A DNA stretch of 64,000 nucleotides from Lonicera japonica (lineage: Eukaryota > Streptophyta > Magnoliopsida > Dipsacales > Caprifoliaceae), in contig CM038465.1 in NCBI GenBank assembly GCA_021464415.1, positions 82,494,919-82,558,918 on the forward strand. Direction: 5' to 3'. The translations under genes were made by a program, and so were the position numbers. Positions 22,005 to 33,137 of the stretch are shown piece by piece (position 1 is the stretch's first letter; every line of letters starts with the position of its first letter). The notes beneath the pieces are model-generated. The model had not been told where the DNA came from. It worked only from the letters and a program-made list of their open reading frames with translations, and searched no databases.

Positions 22005-22599
22005 ACCATAAACATGTTACTTCCTATTTTTTTTCACAATTTGCCCTTTGAATTTTTTACTTAATTATTTATCATATTTGTTAATATATATATATATATA
22101 TAAATTATCTGCGCATCGCACAAACCGTAAATTAGTAATAATAATAATATACGAGGCAATCCTCCTGCAATTACAAGCATTCTTTCTTTCCCTCTTGCTT
22201 ACGTAAATTATCGGTTCGGATCGAAGCAACGGAAGAAAAGGAAGAGAGTAAAAAATATTTATCATTTTTTTAAATTTAGTTTTAATTTATTAATAATATA
22301 TGTCAAGTCAAATTTCTTTTATTTTTTGTATCTAAATAAGAGTTATTTATATTTTTTTTTCTATTCTTAATTATTTAAACAACAATAAAATTAAAAGAAT
22401 TTATTTTTATTCCTATTTATTCTTTTATCTTCTAATTAGTTATTTTATTTTCATTATCTCTTCTCAATCTAAACGGGTTTGTATGTCTTTTGTTCTTCTA
22501 TTTTTTTAAATACAACATAATATTTTATCACTTTTTTCTTTTCTTTAGAAGAAACAAGACAAACAAAATATGAGCAAAAAAAGCTGCACTCCCAACTGC
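22005..22599. other. AT-rich intergenic sequence
   Basis: Low-complexity AT-rich DNA with a TA run near 22086-22100. No gene is recognised. Confidence 0.6.
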
Positions 22600-23520
22600 T
22601 CAAGACATTTAACTAACTTACCAGGGATAATCAAGACTCAATTGGCCAAAAAAGAACTCGTAAACATTTCTTTTGCCATCTTAATGAGCAGCAAGGTTGA
22701 CAAACCGATTCATAAAGAAAAACTAGGTCTAAAACTCACTAGCCAAATGCTTAATAACTGTTGCAATCTCCCCAGGGGAACCAAATATGAAGAAATCACA
22801 TTAATATATAACAACCTTAGCATCGCTGAAAAATGGAACATCAAGGAGACCACAGCTTTGACAAGGCAACATGCTTCTTTAACATTGAGGGATTTAATTA
22901 GCAGCCAACATAAAATAAGTTAAAACGTTTCGAGCAACACCGTCACAAAACTTCTTGCACTGATCAAACAACACACACCTCATTGAACTATGACTTGGGC
23001 TAACAAAAGTAGCATCACAAAACACCAAAAGAAAACCCTAAAGAGGAAGATCCAAAAGCGACGAAACTGGGGGGTGATATTGAAATCCATTACTAATTCA
23101 GCAAAAAAAGAGGAGGCTCAAGCTACCAGCTGGAAAGACAAGTCAAAAACCTTTTGAAATCCATAACATGCTTTCCATAAACACCAACCCACAATAGTAA
23201 ACACCTGAAGTAAGTCACTGGCCTTAGTTAAGAATGACAACTCCTCCACCCGAGAATTAGACCATCTTATTGCCGAAGGGACATCCCTTAGAGAGACATT
23301 AGGACAAGTCAAAAAGGAGGACCAAACTTCCAAAGCGAACTCACATCTGAATAAAATAGATTCGCTTTTATCTTCATAACAAGAGCATAACAGAGAAGCG
23401 CAACAATTTCAACACCAAATATTTTCTTTAATAGCAATGCCATTAGTCAAAACGTGCCACCAAAAGTGAGAAATTTTACGAGGGACCCTCATTCCCCAAA
23501 TTGCCATTTAAATCTTACTG
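22600..23520 (-). pseudogene. LINE-type pol relic: zf-RVT zinc-binding and RNase H-like region
   Basis: On the minus strand from 23520 the broken frames give 'GPS.NFSLLVARFD'-like text, and in another frame 'RKISHFWWHVLTNGIAIKEN'. They then read 'CASLLCSCYEDKSESILFRC' and 'EFALEVW', the layout of the plant zf-RVT domain (xxCxxC...EHxFxxCxFAxxVW). Further along, 'GWCLWKACYGFQKVF' and a diverged Ala/Val-rich stretch near 22870-22700 resemble the RNase H-like (RVT_3) tail of such proteins. Multiple frameshifts and stops are present, so it is an old relic. The recognition rests on motif layout alone. Confidence 0.55.
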
Positions 23521-26500
23521 GATGTGATAACTCATCCTAAAAGACATTATTAATCATTTAAAAATATATTAAATTTTAGCAACGCAGTTCATTGTTTTTT
23601 ATACATTTTTAATATTCAAAAACTTCTAACCTTTATTATATAAATTCAATACACACAAATTTATTATTTTTTAAAAACTTGTTTCCACTATTAATTTTAA
23701 GAAGAAATTTTTTAAACAAGTGATGATATAGAAATTTGCCAATCTCATGCTAAAAAAAATTATGCTTTTTGCGCACATTATCGTCCTTATTATAAATATT
23801 GTGCATCAACCTTGGTTATTCTTATGTTATTATATAATCAAAATTTTGTTTGTCTGCTTTCATATTAAATCATGCCCCTATCGTTGAATACATAATTCAT
23901 TGGATAAAAAAAAATTTGGAAAATGATAACTTATGCACTAAGAGTACATGTTAAGCATAATATGAATTAAAAAGAATAATCTCATACGTGAGATTCCATA
24001 CCTTATTAAATATGTATTTAAACATTTTTCTTGCTATAAATAGGTTGTTAACATATATCCCTTAAGGCATATATTAACATGACCCAAAAAAATATTTACT
24101 TATTTTTATTATTTTTTTTTCATTAAGATAACCTTTTGAAGTTTTTATATATTTGTTATGATGTATAATCTTACAATGCAAAAATATAAAAGTATTTCAA
24201 CCAAATTTTTTTTCTCTCTAAAAAATGCATATATGAAACTAAAAACAAAAAAAACTAGATCTATATAACTGAACATTCGGGCACAGTGTGTGAATACTCT
24301 CTCCATGCACATGCACAGATATTTAACTTAAAATACAAATTTTGAAAAATTAAAAAGTTATCAAAATGGTCTTTCTTCTTAACTACAAACGTGCAAGTTT
24401 AAGTCATAGATCAAATCATATTACATGCGTTTAAAATTTATTTAAAAAATCAACATTGTATCAAGAATTATAATGTATTGATATTCAAATGTTTTAGTAT
24501 ATATACCTTAATCTTAATAAAGTAAATGGTTTTAATACAATCAAAAAATTATATATTTGGCAAAACATTATACTATACGATTTTAAAACAAGTAAAATAT
24601 ATTAGAAAAAAAGGTATAAAATCTTTTTTTAGCCATTTTGAAGATAATTTTAAATGAGACATCACATTCAGTTGTGAAAGGCAGTTATAGATTCATGTTC
24701 TCCTTCGTCAATACATTGAAATCATATATTTGTTTGCTAAAAACGGATATGGAGTGAATGAGAAATTATCACCGAAAGTGAGCTACTTTAGATGAAAAAT
24801 GTAAAGTCCCACATGAGACATTTGTGATAAAATTGATGGTTTTATAAAGGACCGTCCCTTATGAGCTTGTAAAGCATTCAAGAAAAATAATGCTCTCTTT
24901 TACACCCAGATGGGTCATGCTTTGCACCCAGAGCTATTTTTTCTACATTTATATAGCAGTTACATCATGAATGCTACTCCAAAAAATGGCTGGCCGCCCA
25001 GGTTAATTGTTATAATAGCTACTTTATGAATGCTGCTCCAAAAATTGCTAGCCGCGCGGGGTCATATTTTACATTATTTTTCTTCTCCATTTCTATACAA
25101 ATAGTTTTAAAAAATGTTGTAATAACTAATTTAATGCTACATTTTTTTGGTTTTGAATGGCTCTTGAGTGGAGATTTTAATTCAAACACCAACAATGTTT
25201 TGATTTAATTCATCCAATTAACACCCAAAATGATTTTGGGTTTATGCTTGCAATTAAAATGAAGGCTCATCTTTTTTGTATTGGTGATCCTCAGACATAA
25301 TTCTACACGGTCTTACACACATAGCTATCATGAGTCATCTCTTTTTCCATAGTGTTAGATTTAGTTTGATTGGTAATAAAGTTCAAGCACAAATTAAGTT
25401 AATTTCGTGAGTGATACCAAAGTGCGACGGTAAATACTTTTATACCATTTTATCTCAAGAAACAAACAATACTCATTTTTAAATATTCGATTGTATTTTA
25501 TTAATTTTCAGTTTATATTTTAATTATTCATGGCATTTTGCTAACAAAATATTATCATTCTAAAATTAAATTTAGATGGGTGTATTCAATTCATATTTTA
25601 ATAGATTGTGAATGACTTTTTATAATCCGTGGATTTTTCTAAATCCTTGAATTGTTTTAAGTCCATATAGAGTCTGTTATATTTTAATATTTGGATTCTT
25701 TAGTGTTTATGTAAATTTTAACAAGTACATGAATTCTCCTAATAAAAAAAAGGAGAAAGGGGGACATTTCGTTAAAGTGGAACATTTTTGCATTTGAAGG
25801 GACTTTGGTTAAAGTTCTAGTCATAGTTTCAATCGGATCTTGGTGGCCAATAAGCATTTAGGAAGTATGTTTAAGAGAAAAAGGGGTTGACCTAAAATTG
25901 TGAAGGGGCATATGATTATATTAAGTAGCACTATTTTTACCCATGTTTTAAAGAGTCAAATAGCAAACTTAAGCATAGAAGTTGGAAGTATGGTATATGA
26001 TTCTTCATTATTTTTTTTTGTTCTCATTGATTTTAGACGTGAAAGAAAAGTTAGAGCTTCGAGAGTAAGGATGATAACAAGGTGTGTTTACGATCTTCAT
26101 TTCCATTTCCAAAAATCACCCCATCACTGCTCTAATTGCGATTCGGGCAATCGGGAATTCTTTGTCTATTTTTTTTTAAAAAAGTGTAAAAGAAAGTAAA
26201 AATATAGCATTATATAGCTAAAAAAATAAGAAAAAGATAGCAAGTTGTATAAAAGAATGAAGAGGAGCAACAATGGGCAATAACCAAAATAATAATAATA
26301 TTACTTTGAATAAAACCGTTATGCACTTAAATAGATGTCTACATAAAATAATATTTATACACTAAAGTATAAATATATATGTTATTATATACGTGTGTGT
26401 GAGTGTGGCTTCTGTTGTGTATGTTTTTTCACTCCTATTTTTTTTATTTCATTCCAACGTGAAAGAATATTTTGTGAATATATATATTACTGGTATATAT

Positions 26501-26749
26501 AAATGGTATTGGACTGTGTACGAGGTGGAGACGCCAACCCTGACTAGCTCCTCCACATTGGTTCCCATTTAAGGCGGGTAGGGTACACACAGGTGTTCTA
26601 AACAGTGAAATATTTTGCCATCCGTATTCAAAAGTTGTTAGATTTGAAATTAGAAATATATAAAATCTTTTAGTAAAATCCATAGGTAAAGACCCAATAA
26701 TTTGTTTACTGAACTTTAGAACTTTAATCCATGGTAACCAAACTATTAA
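23521..26749. other. AT-rich intergenic sequence with small repeats
   Basis: No gene is recognised. A MITE-like inverted repeat spans about 23943-24083. A 59-bp tandem duplication lies at 24949-25062 (anchors 'tgaatgctactcc' at 24968 and 'tgaatgctgctcc' at 25027). The remainder is AT-rich, and short open frames near 25900-26200 show no known motif. Confidence 0.5.
23943..24083. mobile_element. MITE-like element with 'acatgttaa' ends
   Basis: The left end 'agtacatgttaagcat' and the right end 'aaggcatatattaacatg' are imperfect inverted repeats. A related arrangement occurs at 45282-45436. It has no coding capacity, and the target duplication is not resolved. Confidence 0.35.
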
Positions 26750-27171
26750 AGGCTTGTTTGGTTCAAGTTTTAGGAATGAAATTGGCATTCTAGATGCTAG
26801 AAAATCTTTATTCTTGGCATTCTTTATTCCAATCCATTAGTGCTCGTTTGGTTGAAGTTTTAGGAATTAAATTGGCAATTTTTTTTTTTATCTTTTGGAA
26901 TTTTTTTTTTCATTTTCTAGGAAAAAATAATATTTTTGTTTTTTGGAATTTTTTTTTTCATTTTCTAGAAAAAAAAAGAAGATGATTCCTACAAGAGGAA
27001 TCCAAGGATTCCTCCCAATTTTCTTGGAAATAAAATTTGGCAAAATGGGAGAATTTAGGTTTCCTAGGAATCCTAAATTTCTTGCCAAAACTTGAACCAA
27101 ACAATGAAATCCTCTCCGGAAAGGAAATTAGGATTCCAAGAATCACCAAAAACTCGAACCAAACGGACCCT
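26750..27171. mobile_element. MITE with 'gtttggttcaagttt' terminal inverted repeats
   Basis: The left end reads cttgtttggttcaagtttta and the right end reads aaaactcgaaccaaacggac, which is its inverted complement. A second left-like end (ctcgtttggttgaagtttta at about 26844) lies inside, suggesting a nested or duplicated copy. The interior has T-runs and no ORF. Related text occurs at 59180-59340. Confidence 0.6.
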
Positions 27172-28520
27172 AAGTCGAGAGAAGAAAGACGGGAAAGAAA
27201 ACATGTGTTCATCACATAGGGAAATACTAGGGTTTTGAGAAGAAGATGAGTGTGAAGAAAAGCTTTATAATTTAAATCTTTTAATATAAGAGAATATTTG
27301 TTGGTGGATTTAGTATTTATACCAAAGACCTAAAATCTACCATAATACATCAATTTATAAAATTATTCAAAATCATTAGAATTTTAAATACTATAAGATT
27401 TATAAAGATATTTCAAAATTCTAATCGAATACAATAAGATTTTAACATATTTTTTAAAATCCTAATTGAATATTCATGAATTTTAAAAGTCCAAAAAAAT
27501 TCTATAGATTCTAAATTGAATACACTCCTTTAGTGATACTTAAAAATAATTTTAAAATGATAAAATACTTTTATAGAATGTTAATATCAATATTCTTTTA
27601 AAATTATATATTACTTTAATAATAAATATATTTTGCAATAATATCAACAAAAAAAAAATTAGACTATTTTAAGAGGAGTGCACATTTAAAATATAAAAAT
27701 AAATAAAAATAAAATCTTAACCACACTCCGCGCGCAAACAATATTAAAAGTTATGTGATTTTAATGTGTATGTTAAGACAATATATTTAACAACATATTT
27801 ATAATATTTTTTTTAAATATATTTAATAAAGAATAAATTTTCAAACAGATTTTTTATTTTATTGATAAATGCTTAGTATGTGCCGGACACAAATCATTAT
27901 ATTTTTTTAAACTATGTTTAACGTGTAAGATAAAAAAATAAAATATAATAAAATGTTCGTTGAAATTGAATTTATAGGTGAATTATTTTGTTTAATAATT
28001 TTTTTAAAAAACTTAACAAATCGATAAAATTAAACAATTCTTCTATATGATTATCTGATTCAACGCGTCAAAACAAAAGCAAAAGTTAATCGGTCTTCGG
28101 GTCGCTACATCGCTTCTGTTTCTTATTAATAGGCGAATTCGGGGAACTTTCTCTGTTTCTACAACTACAGGGTTGCCGACCTTTTTATTTTTTATATCCC
28201 CATGAGCGCATCGCTTTATCAGTAAACCCCTATCGATCTCGACAATATCATCGCACTAGAGAGAAGGAAATACACTAATCTTCTTCAAATTTTCTATCTC
28301 AATTTTATCTCTTTGATTCTTCTTCGGTTTCTAGGGTTTTCATTCTCGATTTCCTGCCAATTTTCGAGCTTCAGCGCATGAAAATCGGGATATTTCAATG
28401 GTTATACACCGATATTTTGTTTGACTTTTATAAAATTGTCAGATCCGAGTTTGATTTGACACATCAATCTATTAGGGTTTTTTTCTGTGGGACTGTTAGG
28501 TGATATATATGCACACTTAC
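27172..28520 (+). promoter_or_regulatory. Intergenic region, promoter and 5' UTR of the CDKG2-like gene
   Basis: AT-rich DNA to about 28050 is followed by more GC-balanced, pyrimidine-rich sequence (cttctgtttcttatt, tttctagggttttcattctcg) typical of a plant 5' UTR. A candidate 3' splice site (ctgtgggactgttag) at about 28485-28499 lies just before the ATG, so a 5' UTR intron is possible. No clear TATA box is defined. Confidence 0.4.
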
Positions 28521-31500
28521 ATGGCGGCAGCAGGAAGACATGGTATCTACCGCGATGATGAATTCAGGGAACGCCGCGATGATGAATTCAGGGAACGTAG
28601 AGAATTTGCCAATTCCAAGGGAGAACGCGAAAGAATTAGGGAAGGTTCTGGTGATTATGGGAGGGGTCGTATTCTCGACCGAAATAGTAGAGATAAGGGT
28701 AGGGTTAGACAGAAGGATATTAAAGAGAGGGAATTTATGAATGGCGGGTATCGCTCTGCTTCAAGCAAGAGTGATTCAGGGAGCAGCGGTAGTATGGGAG
28801 GTCCAAGACGGTCTGAGTTTCCAGTCAGAGCCCTAGACCGGGAGCCCGGGGAGTTGTCCAGTGAAAGCGGATCTGACGAGGCTATTGATTCCGTATCAAG
28901 GGCTAAAGATAACGACGCTTCGAAGCTAGAGAACGGGACTCGGTCACCCTTGCATAGTAAAAAGAGGAAATTTTCACCAATTGTTTGGGACAGAGATGAC
29001 AAGGATGCGAGTAATTTGTCTAAGAGTGGGATGTCCCCAGCAACTACTACTAATCTTCCCCCTCCACCTCCTCTTCCCAAATCTTACCTTCAGTCACCTA
29101 ACCCTATTACGAGTGGCAATATACACATCTCTCCTCCCCAAAATACCAAAATTCAGATCTCAGAGCCATCTCCTCTCGGGGATATTGTTAGACCGTCTGT
29201 GTCCGCTGCATCTGAATCTCCAGTTCATTTATTATCTTCCTCACTTCTGGAACCGCATGTGGATTACAATCAGGCAGTTGAAAAACCTGCAGATGAAGAT
29301 TATGCACCTACACGGAATATAAGATCATCTCGGTGGGCAAACGATGCCAATTCCCCAGTTGATGAAGGTGAAATATCTGATGCCCCGACTGATAATGGGT
29401 TGCAGAAAAGGAGGAAGAAAATATCTCTTTCAGCCTCAGCTGAAGTAAGGTTATGTAAGAAGTCGCTGAGTCCTGAGCTTGGGGAGCTCAAGATAGAAGG
29501 CTCTGAAGGAACTAGGAGTAGGTCATCTGAATCTGAAGAAGGTTTTCGTGGTGGGTCTTCCTGCAGAGATGATTACCTAGACAGTGCTCTGAACCGGAAT
29601 GACCACATGGAGATAGACGGGGAGCAAGGCAATTATGATACTAGTCCTAGCCAGGCTGATACAGATTCTGAGGATGAGTTTGATTCTCGTGATAAGCCTG
29701 CAGGCCCCCCTCAAAGATGCGTCAACATGCTTCACGGGTGTAGAAGTGTTGATGAGTTTGAAAGGTTGAACAAGATAGACGAAGGCACTTATGGTGTTGT
29801 TTACAGGGCCAGAGATAACAAAACAGGAGAAATTGTTGCTTTGAAGAAGGTCAAGATGGAGAAAGAAAGAGAAGGTTTTCCTTTAACTTCGTTAAGGGAA
29901 ATAAACATTCTTCTTTCTTTTCATCACTCCTCAATTGTGGATGTTAAAGAAGTTGTAGTGGGAAGTAATCTTGACAGTATTTTTATGGTAATGGAGTACA
30001 TGGAACATGATCTTAAGGCACTGATGGAGACAATGAAACAGCCATTCAGTCAGAGTGAGGTTAAATGCCTCATGCTCCAGCTGTTGGAGGGTGTGAAGTA
30101 TCTTCATGATAACTGGGTTCTTCACCGAGATTTAAAGACGTCAAATCTGCTCCTAAATAATCGTGGTGACCTGAAGATATGTGACTTTGGTTTGGCTCGC
30201 CAATATGGGAGCCCATTGAAACCATATACACATTTGGTGGTTACTCTGTGGTACAGGTGAGCTGCGATCTATCTGCACATCTTTATCTCTTCTGGTACTA
30301 CATAATCATGCCCCTAACCACTGTATGTTATTATTTACATCTTTTTCATGTCTTTCTTAGTTGTGTATGTTGTGTATACGTTTGAGTATTTTATATATAT
30401 ATATATATATGTGCTGTGATTTCTTTAGTTCCATTCTTGTTTCTAATCACAGTTGACCATCTTTTCTTTCTTGAATTTTAGTAGTCATGCACTCATGATC
30501 TTTGTGGATGCATGTTTATGAGGTTTAATGTCGTTCTTCATAGTTTGTTCTTGTTCTTTTGTATGACTAATATTTTTTCTGGGCTGTCTATCATTGAGTT
30601 CATATTGGCACAATTTGCCCGCATTAAACTAGGAAGACCTAATATTATTTGCTCAAGTAAGTTTCAGCTTAATGTTTGTCATGCTTCAAATTAGAGTTCA
30701 ATAATATTATTTTTTGCAAGTAAGTTTCACGTTATCGTTGGTCATGCTTCCATATGAAGTTCAATTGGGTCATCTTTCGTTGACTTTGTTTTTGTAAGTC
30801 TACGTATCAAGTAGTTAATAATTATAAGTTGCAGGGCACCTGAACTTCTTTTGGGAGCAAAACAATACTCAACGGCAATTGATATGTGGTCATTGGGTTG
30901 CATTATGGCTGAACTGTTGTCAAAGGAACCACTTTTCAATGGGAGAACAGAGGTTGATCAGCTTGACAAGGTAATTGCGTTGCCGTCTTTAGCTTGCCAT
31001 TTAGTAATGGTAACTAGTTCTGAAAAGTTCTTAGCCTCAAATTTGCTCTGATTTATGGCCTGATTAGTTGTGCTCGTGTTCTCTGACTGTAGATTTTCAG
31101 AACCCTTGGCACACCAAATGAGACAATCTGGCCGGGGTTTTCCAAACTTCCTGGAGTCAAGGTGAACTTCGTAAAGCACCAGTAAGTATCCGCGGTGTAA
31201 ATTATGAGTCGACTAATTTCATTGAGATCATGTTTTCTTATTTGTTGCCGCTGTTGTCCCAGGCTTCCAGCTTTGGGTGATTCTGGTGTAGCTTTGTGGC
31301 CTCCATTGGTGACAATTTCAGTTACACTGCAAATATACCATGTTCTATTAACAAGTGATGTACCCTTTTCAGGTATAATTTGTTGCGCAGGAAATTTCCG
31401 GCTACATCTTTCACGGGCACACCAGTTCTCTCTGATGCTGGATTTGACTTGTTGAATAAACTTCTAACATATGATCCCGAGAAGGTATCTTCTAACTTGT

Positions 31501-31896
31501 TTTTTTACACATCAACTTACCATTGCAAGCATTATCATTGCTCTAGCGTTAGTTATGGTAAAACTGATTATGAGCCGGTGCTGTAAATATACAGAGGATA
31601 ACAGCTGAAGCTGCTCTTAGCCATGAGTGGTTCCGTGAAGTTCCTCTCCCCAAGTCCAAAGATTTCATGCCTACATTTCCGGCTCAACATGCTCAAGACA
31701 GGTATTTGTACTCGTTAAGTCTTGCATGTTTACAAATTCATCAACTTCACAAGTTTTGAAACTAAAATATAAACTTGTTTTTCACTTGATTTTCAGGCGC
31801 ATGCGAAGAATAATGAAGAGTCCAGATCCTTTAGAAGAGCAGCGCCGGAAGGAATTGCAACAAGGGGAATTAGGGACAGGCGGGTTATTTGGCTAA
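28521..31896 (+). CDS. CDKG2: Cyclin-dependent kinase G-2-like (PITSLRE/CDK11 family) protein kinase
   Basis: Six exons join in frame: 28521-30256, 30835-30970, 31093-31181, 31373-31484, 31595-31701 and 31797-31896. They total 2,280 nt, or 759 residues. The first ~420 residues are a charged RS/RE-rich, disordered tail. The kinase domain follows with the Gly loop ([10 protein letters not shown]), VALKKVKM, the cyclin-binding PLTSLRE helix (a PITSLRE variant), the catalytic [20 protein letters not shown] and the activation segment '[16 protein letters not shown]'. Plant CDKG kinases act with cyclin L in pre-mRNA splicing, meiosis and cell-cycle control. The length matches Arabidopsis CDKG2 better than the shorter CDKG1. 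The ATG at 28521 (MAAAGRHG) was chosen over the upstream in-frame ATG at 28509 because it matches the family start. All splice sites are GT-AG and the ORF looks intact. Confidence 0.93.
28553..28600 (+). repeat. 24-bp in-frame tandem duplication in CDKG2-like exon 1
   Basis: The sequence cgcgatgatgaattcaggga plus acgc occurs twice in succession, giving a repeated RDDEFRER in the disordered amino-terminal tail. The two DNA copies are nearly identical, so the duplication looks recent. Confidence 0.85.
30391..30410. repeat. (TA)n microsatellite in intron 1 of the CDKG2-like gene
   Basis: A TA dinucleotide run of about 20 bp lies in the first intron. Confidence 0.9.
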
Positions 31897-32670
31897 GAGA
31901 CATGACTAGGTGCTCAGAAGCTCTAATGCTTATCCGGTAGTCTTTTGCAGTATTCACAGGTTGACTTGGTTGAGGTGAGACACTGCATTTCAGAGGAAGT
32001 TGCATACATTCATTGTGAGGAGATCATTGATGTAGATTTTTAGCAGGCACCCTTGATAATCTGGGTGGTGAGACTTATTCTTTCGCCTCTGCTTGCCTAT
32101 CAGATATGAAGCAGATTGACTTTATTTACCAGATCTGGTCGTTAAATAGAAATCCAACTCTGACACTGGTCGCATCGCAAGGTGTGGCATATTGATTTTC
32201 CTTTCTAGGGAACAGTTTCAGTTAGAATCTCGTGTATGTAACATATTTCCAATGGCACATTGTAATCATGTTCTCGTCAATTGATTTTGAATATTGTGAA
32301 AGTACAGATATTCTTGCTACTATCATATCTATCTATGTTTTCTTTAATATTTGTATTGTGTTTGCAAGAGGCGGTTGGTGTAAAAGCGGAGGGGGCATTC
32401 TTAGCTTTTCATTGACACAGAGTTTGACAGAAACTATTGCACTTGAAGGTAATTTATTAATTCTGACATACGTTGCTGTTATAAAGGATCAGTTTTTTCT
32501 TACTATTGCTGTAGATTATCTCACCAGTACCAACTGTTATATCAGCAAACCTGGATTTGCAATAGTGATGCTCACTTCAAATTTTCTGATGCTTTATGTC
32601 ACAACTTACTTATGCAACAGTGTGGTATCGTGAAAGAGCAGTTGAACTCTTGTATATGTTGCGGTGACCG
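31897..32670 (+). other. 3' UTR and downstream flank of the CDKG2-like gene
   Basis: Sequence after the stop codon, of moderate GC content and without a recognisable ORF. It probably contains the transcript 3' end. The poly(A) site was not pinned down. Confidence 0.45.
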
Positions 32671-32684
32671 CATGTACCTTTTTT

Positions 32685-33125
32685 CTTTTTTTTTTTTCCG
32701 ATCAGAAACGAACCCACTTTATTGATAACTTAAAGAAGCAAGTTACAAGTAAGTGGATGGTGGATCAGAGGTTCACCCAAATAGAACAGAAAATAAACAA
32801 ACATAACACTCTACATGACCAAAGAGAATCAAACTCAAGAAACAGTCATAAAATCTAGCAAATTGCAGCCTCTCAATTGTTGATGATGTCTGAAAAGATA
32901 AGTACCCAAAATTTTTAGAAGAGAATGCCCACAATGAAGCCGTGAACTTAATTTTGCTCCAGATATCCAATTCACCCAGACTACGGTCTTCAAAGGTCCT
33001 ATCATTCCTTTCTAATCAAATGTGCCGTGCCACTGCCATAAAACATCATCTCCACAGCAGTTTCGCCCTTTTCTTGTTGTCCCTAACGCACCAATCAATA
33101 CATAAGAATTCATACCAAGATACGT
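32685..33125 (-). mobile_element. 5'-truncated LINE 3' end with poly(A) and target duplication
   Basis: On the minus strand the sequence encodes a LINE C-terminus ('RKERNDRTFEDRSLGELDIW', 'LWAFSSKNFGYLSF') with breaks. A 3' UTR ends in 'aataaagtgggttcgtttct' and a poly(A) seen as the T-run at about 32685-32697. Direct repeats of about 12 bp, catgtac-ttttt, flank it at 32671-32684 and 33126-33137. About 440 bp of the element remains. Confidence 0.8.
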
Positions 33126-33137
33126 CATGTACTTTTT

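Noticed and set aside
24803..24900. 'tgtaaagtcccacatgagac' with 'gttttataaaggaccgtccc', which resembles the start of some plant LTRs
   Set aside because: No second end, target duplication or further LTR features could be identified nearby.
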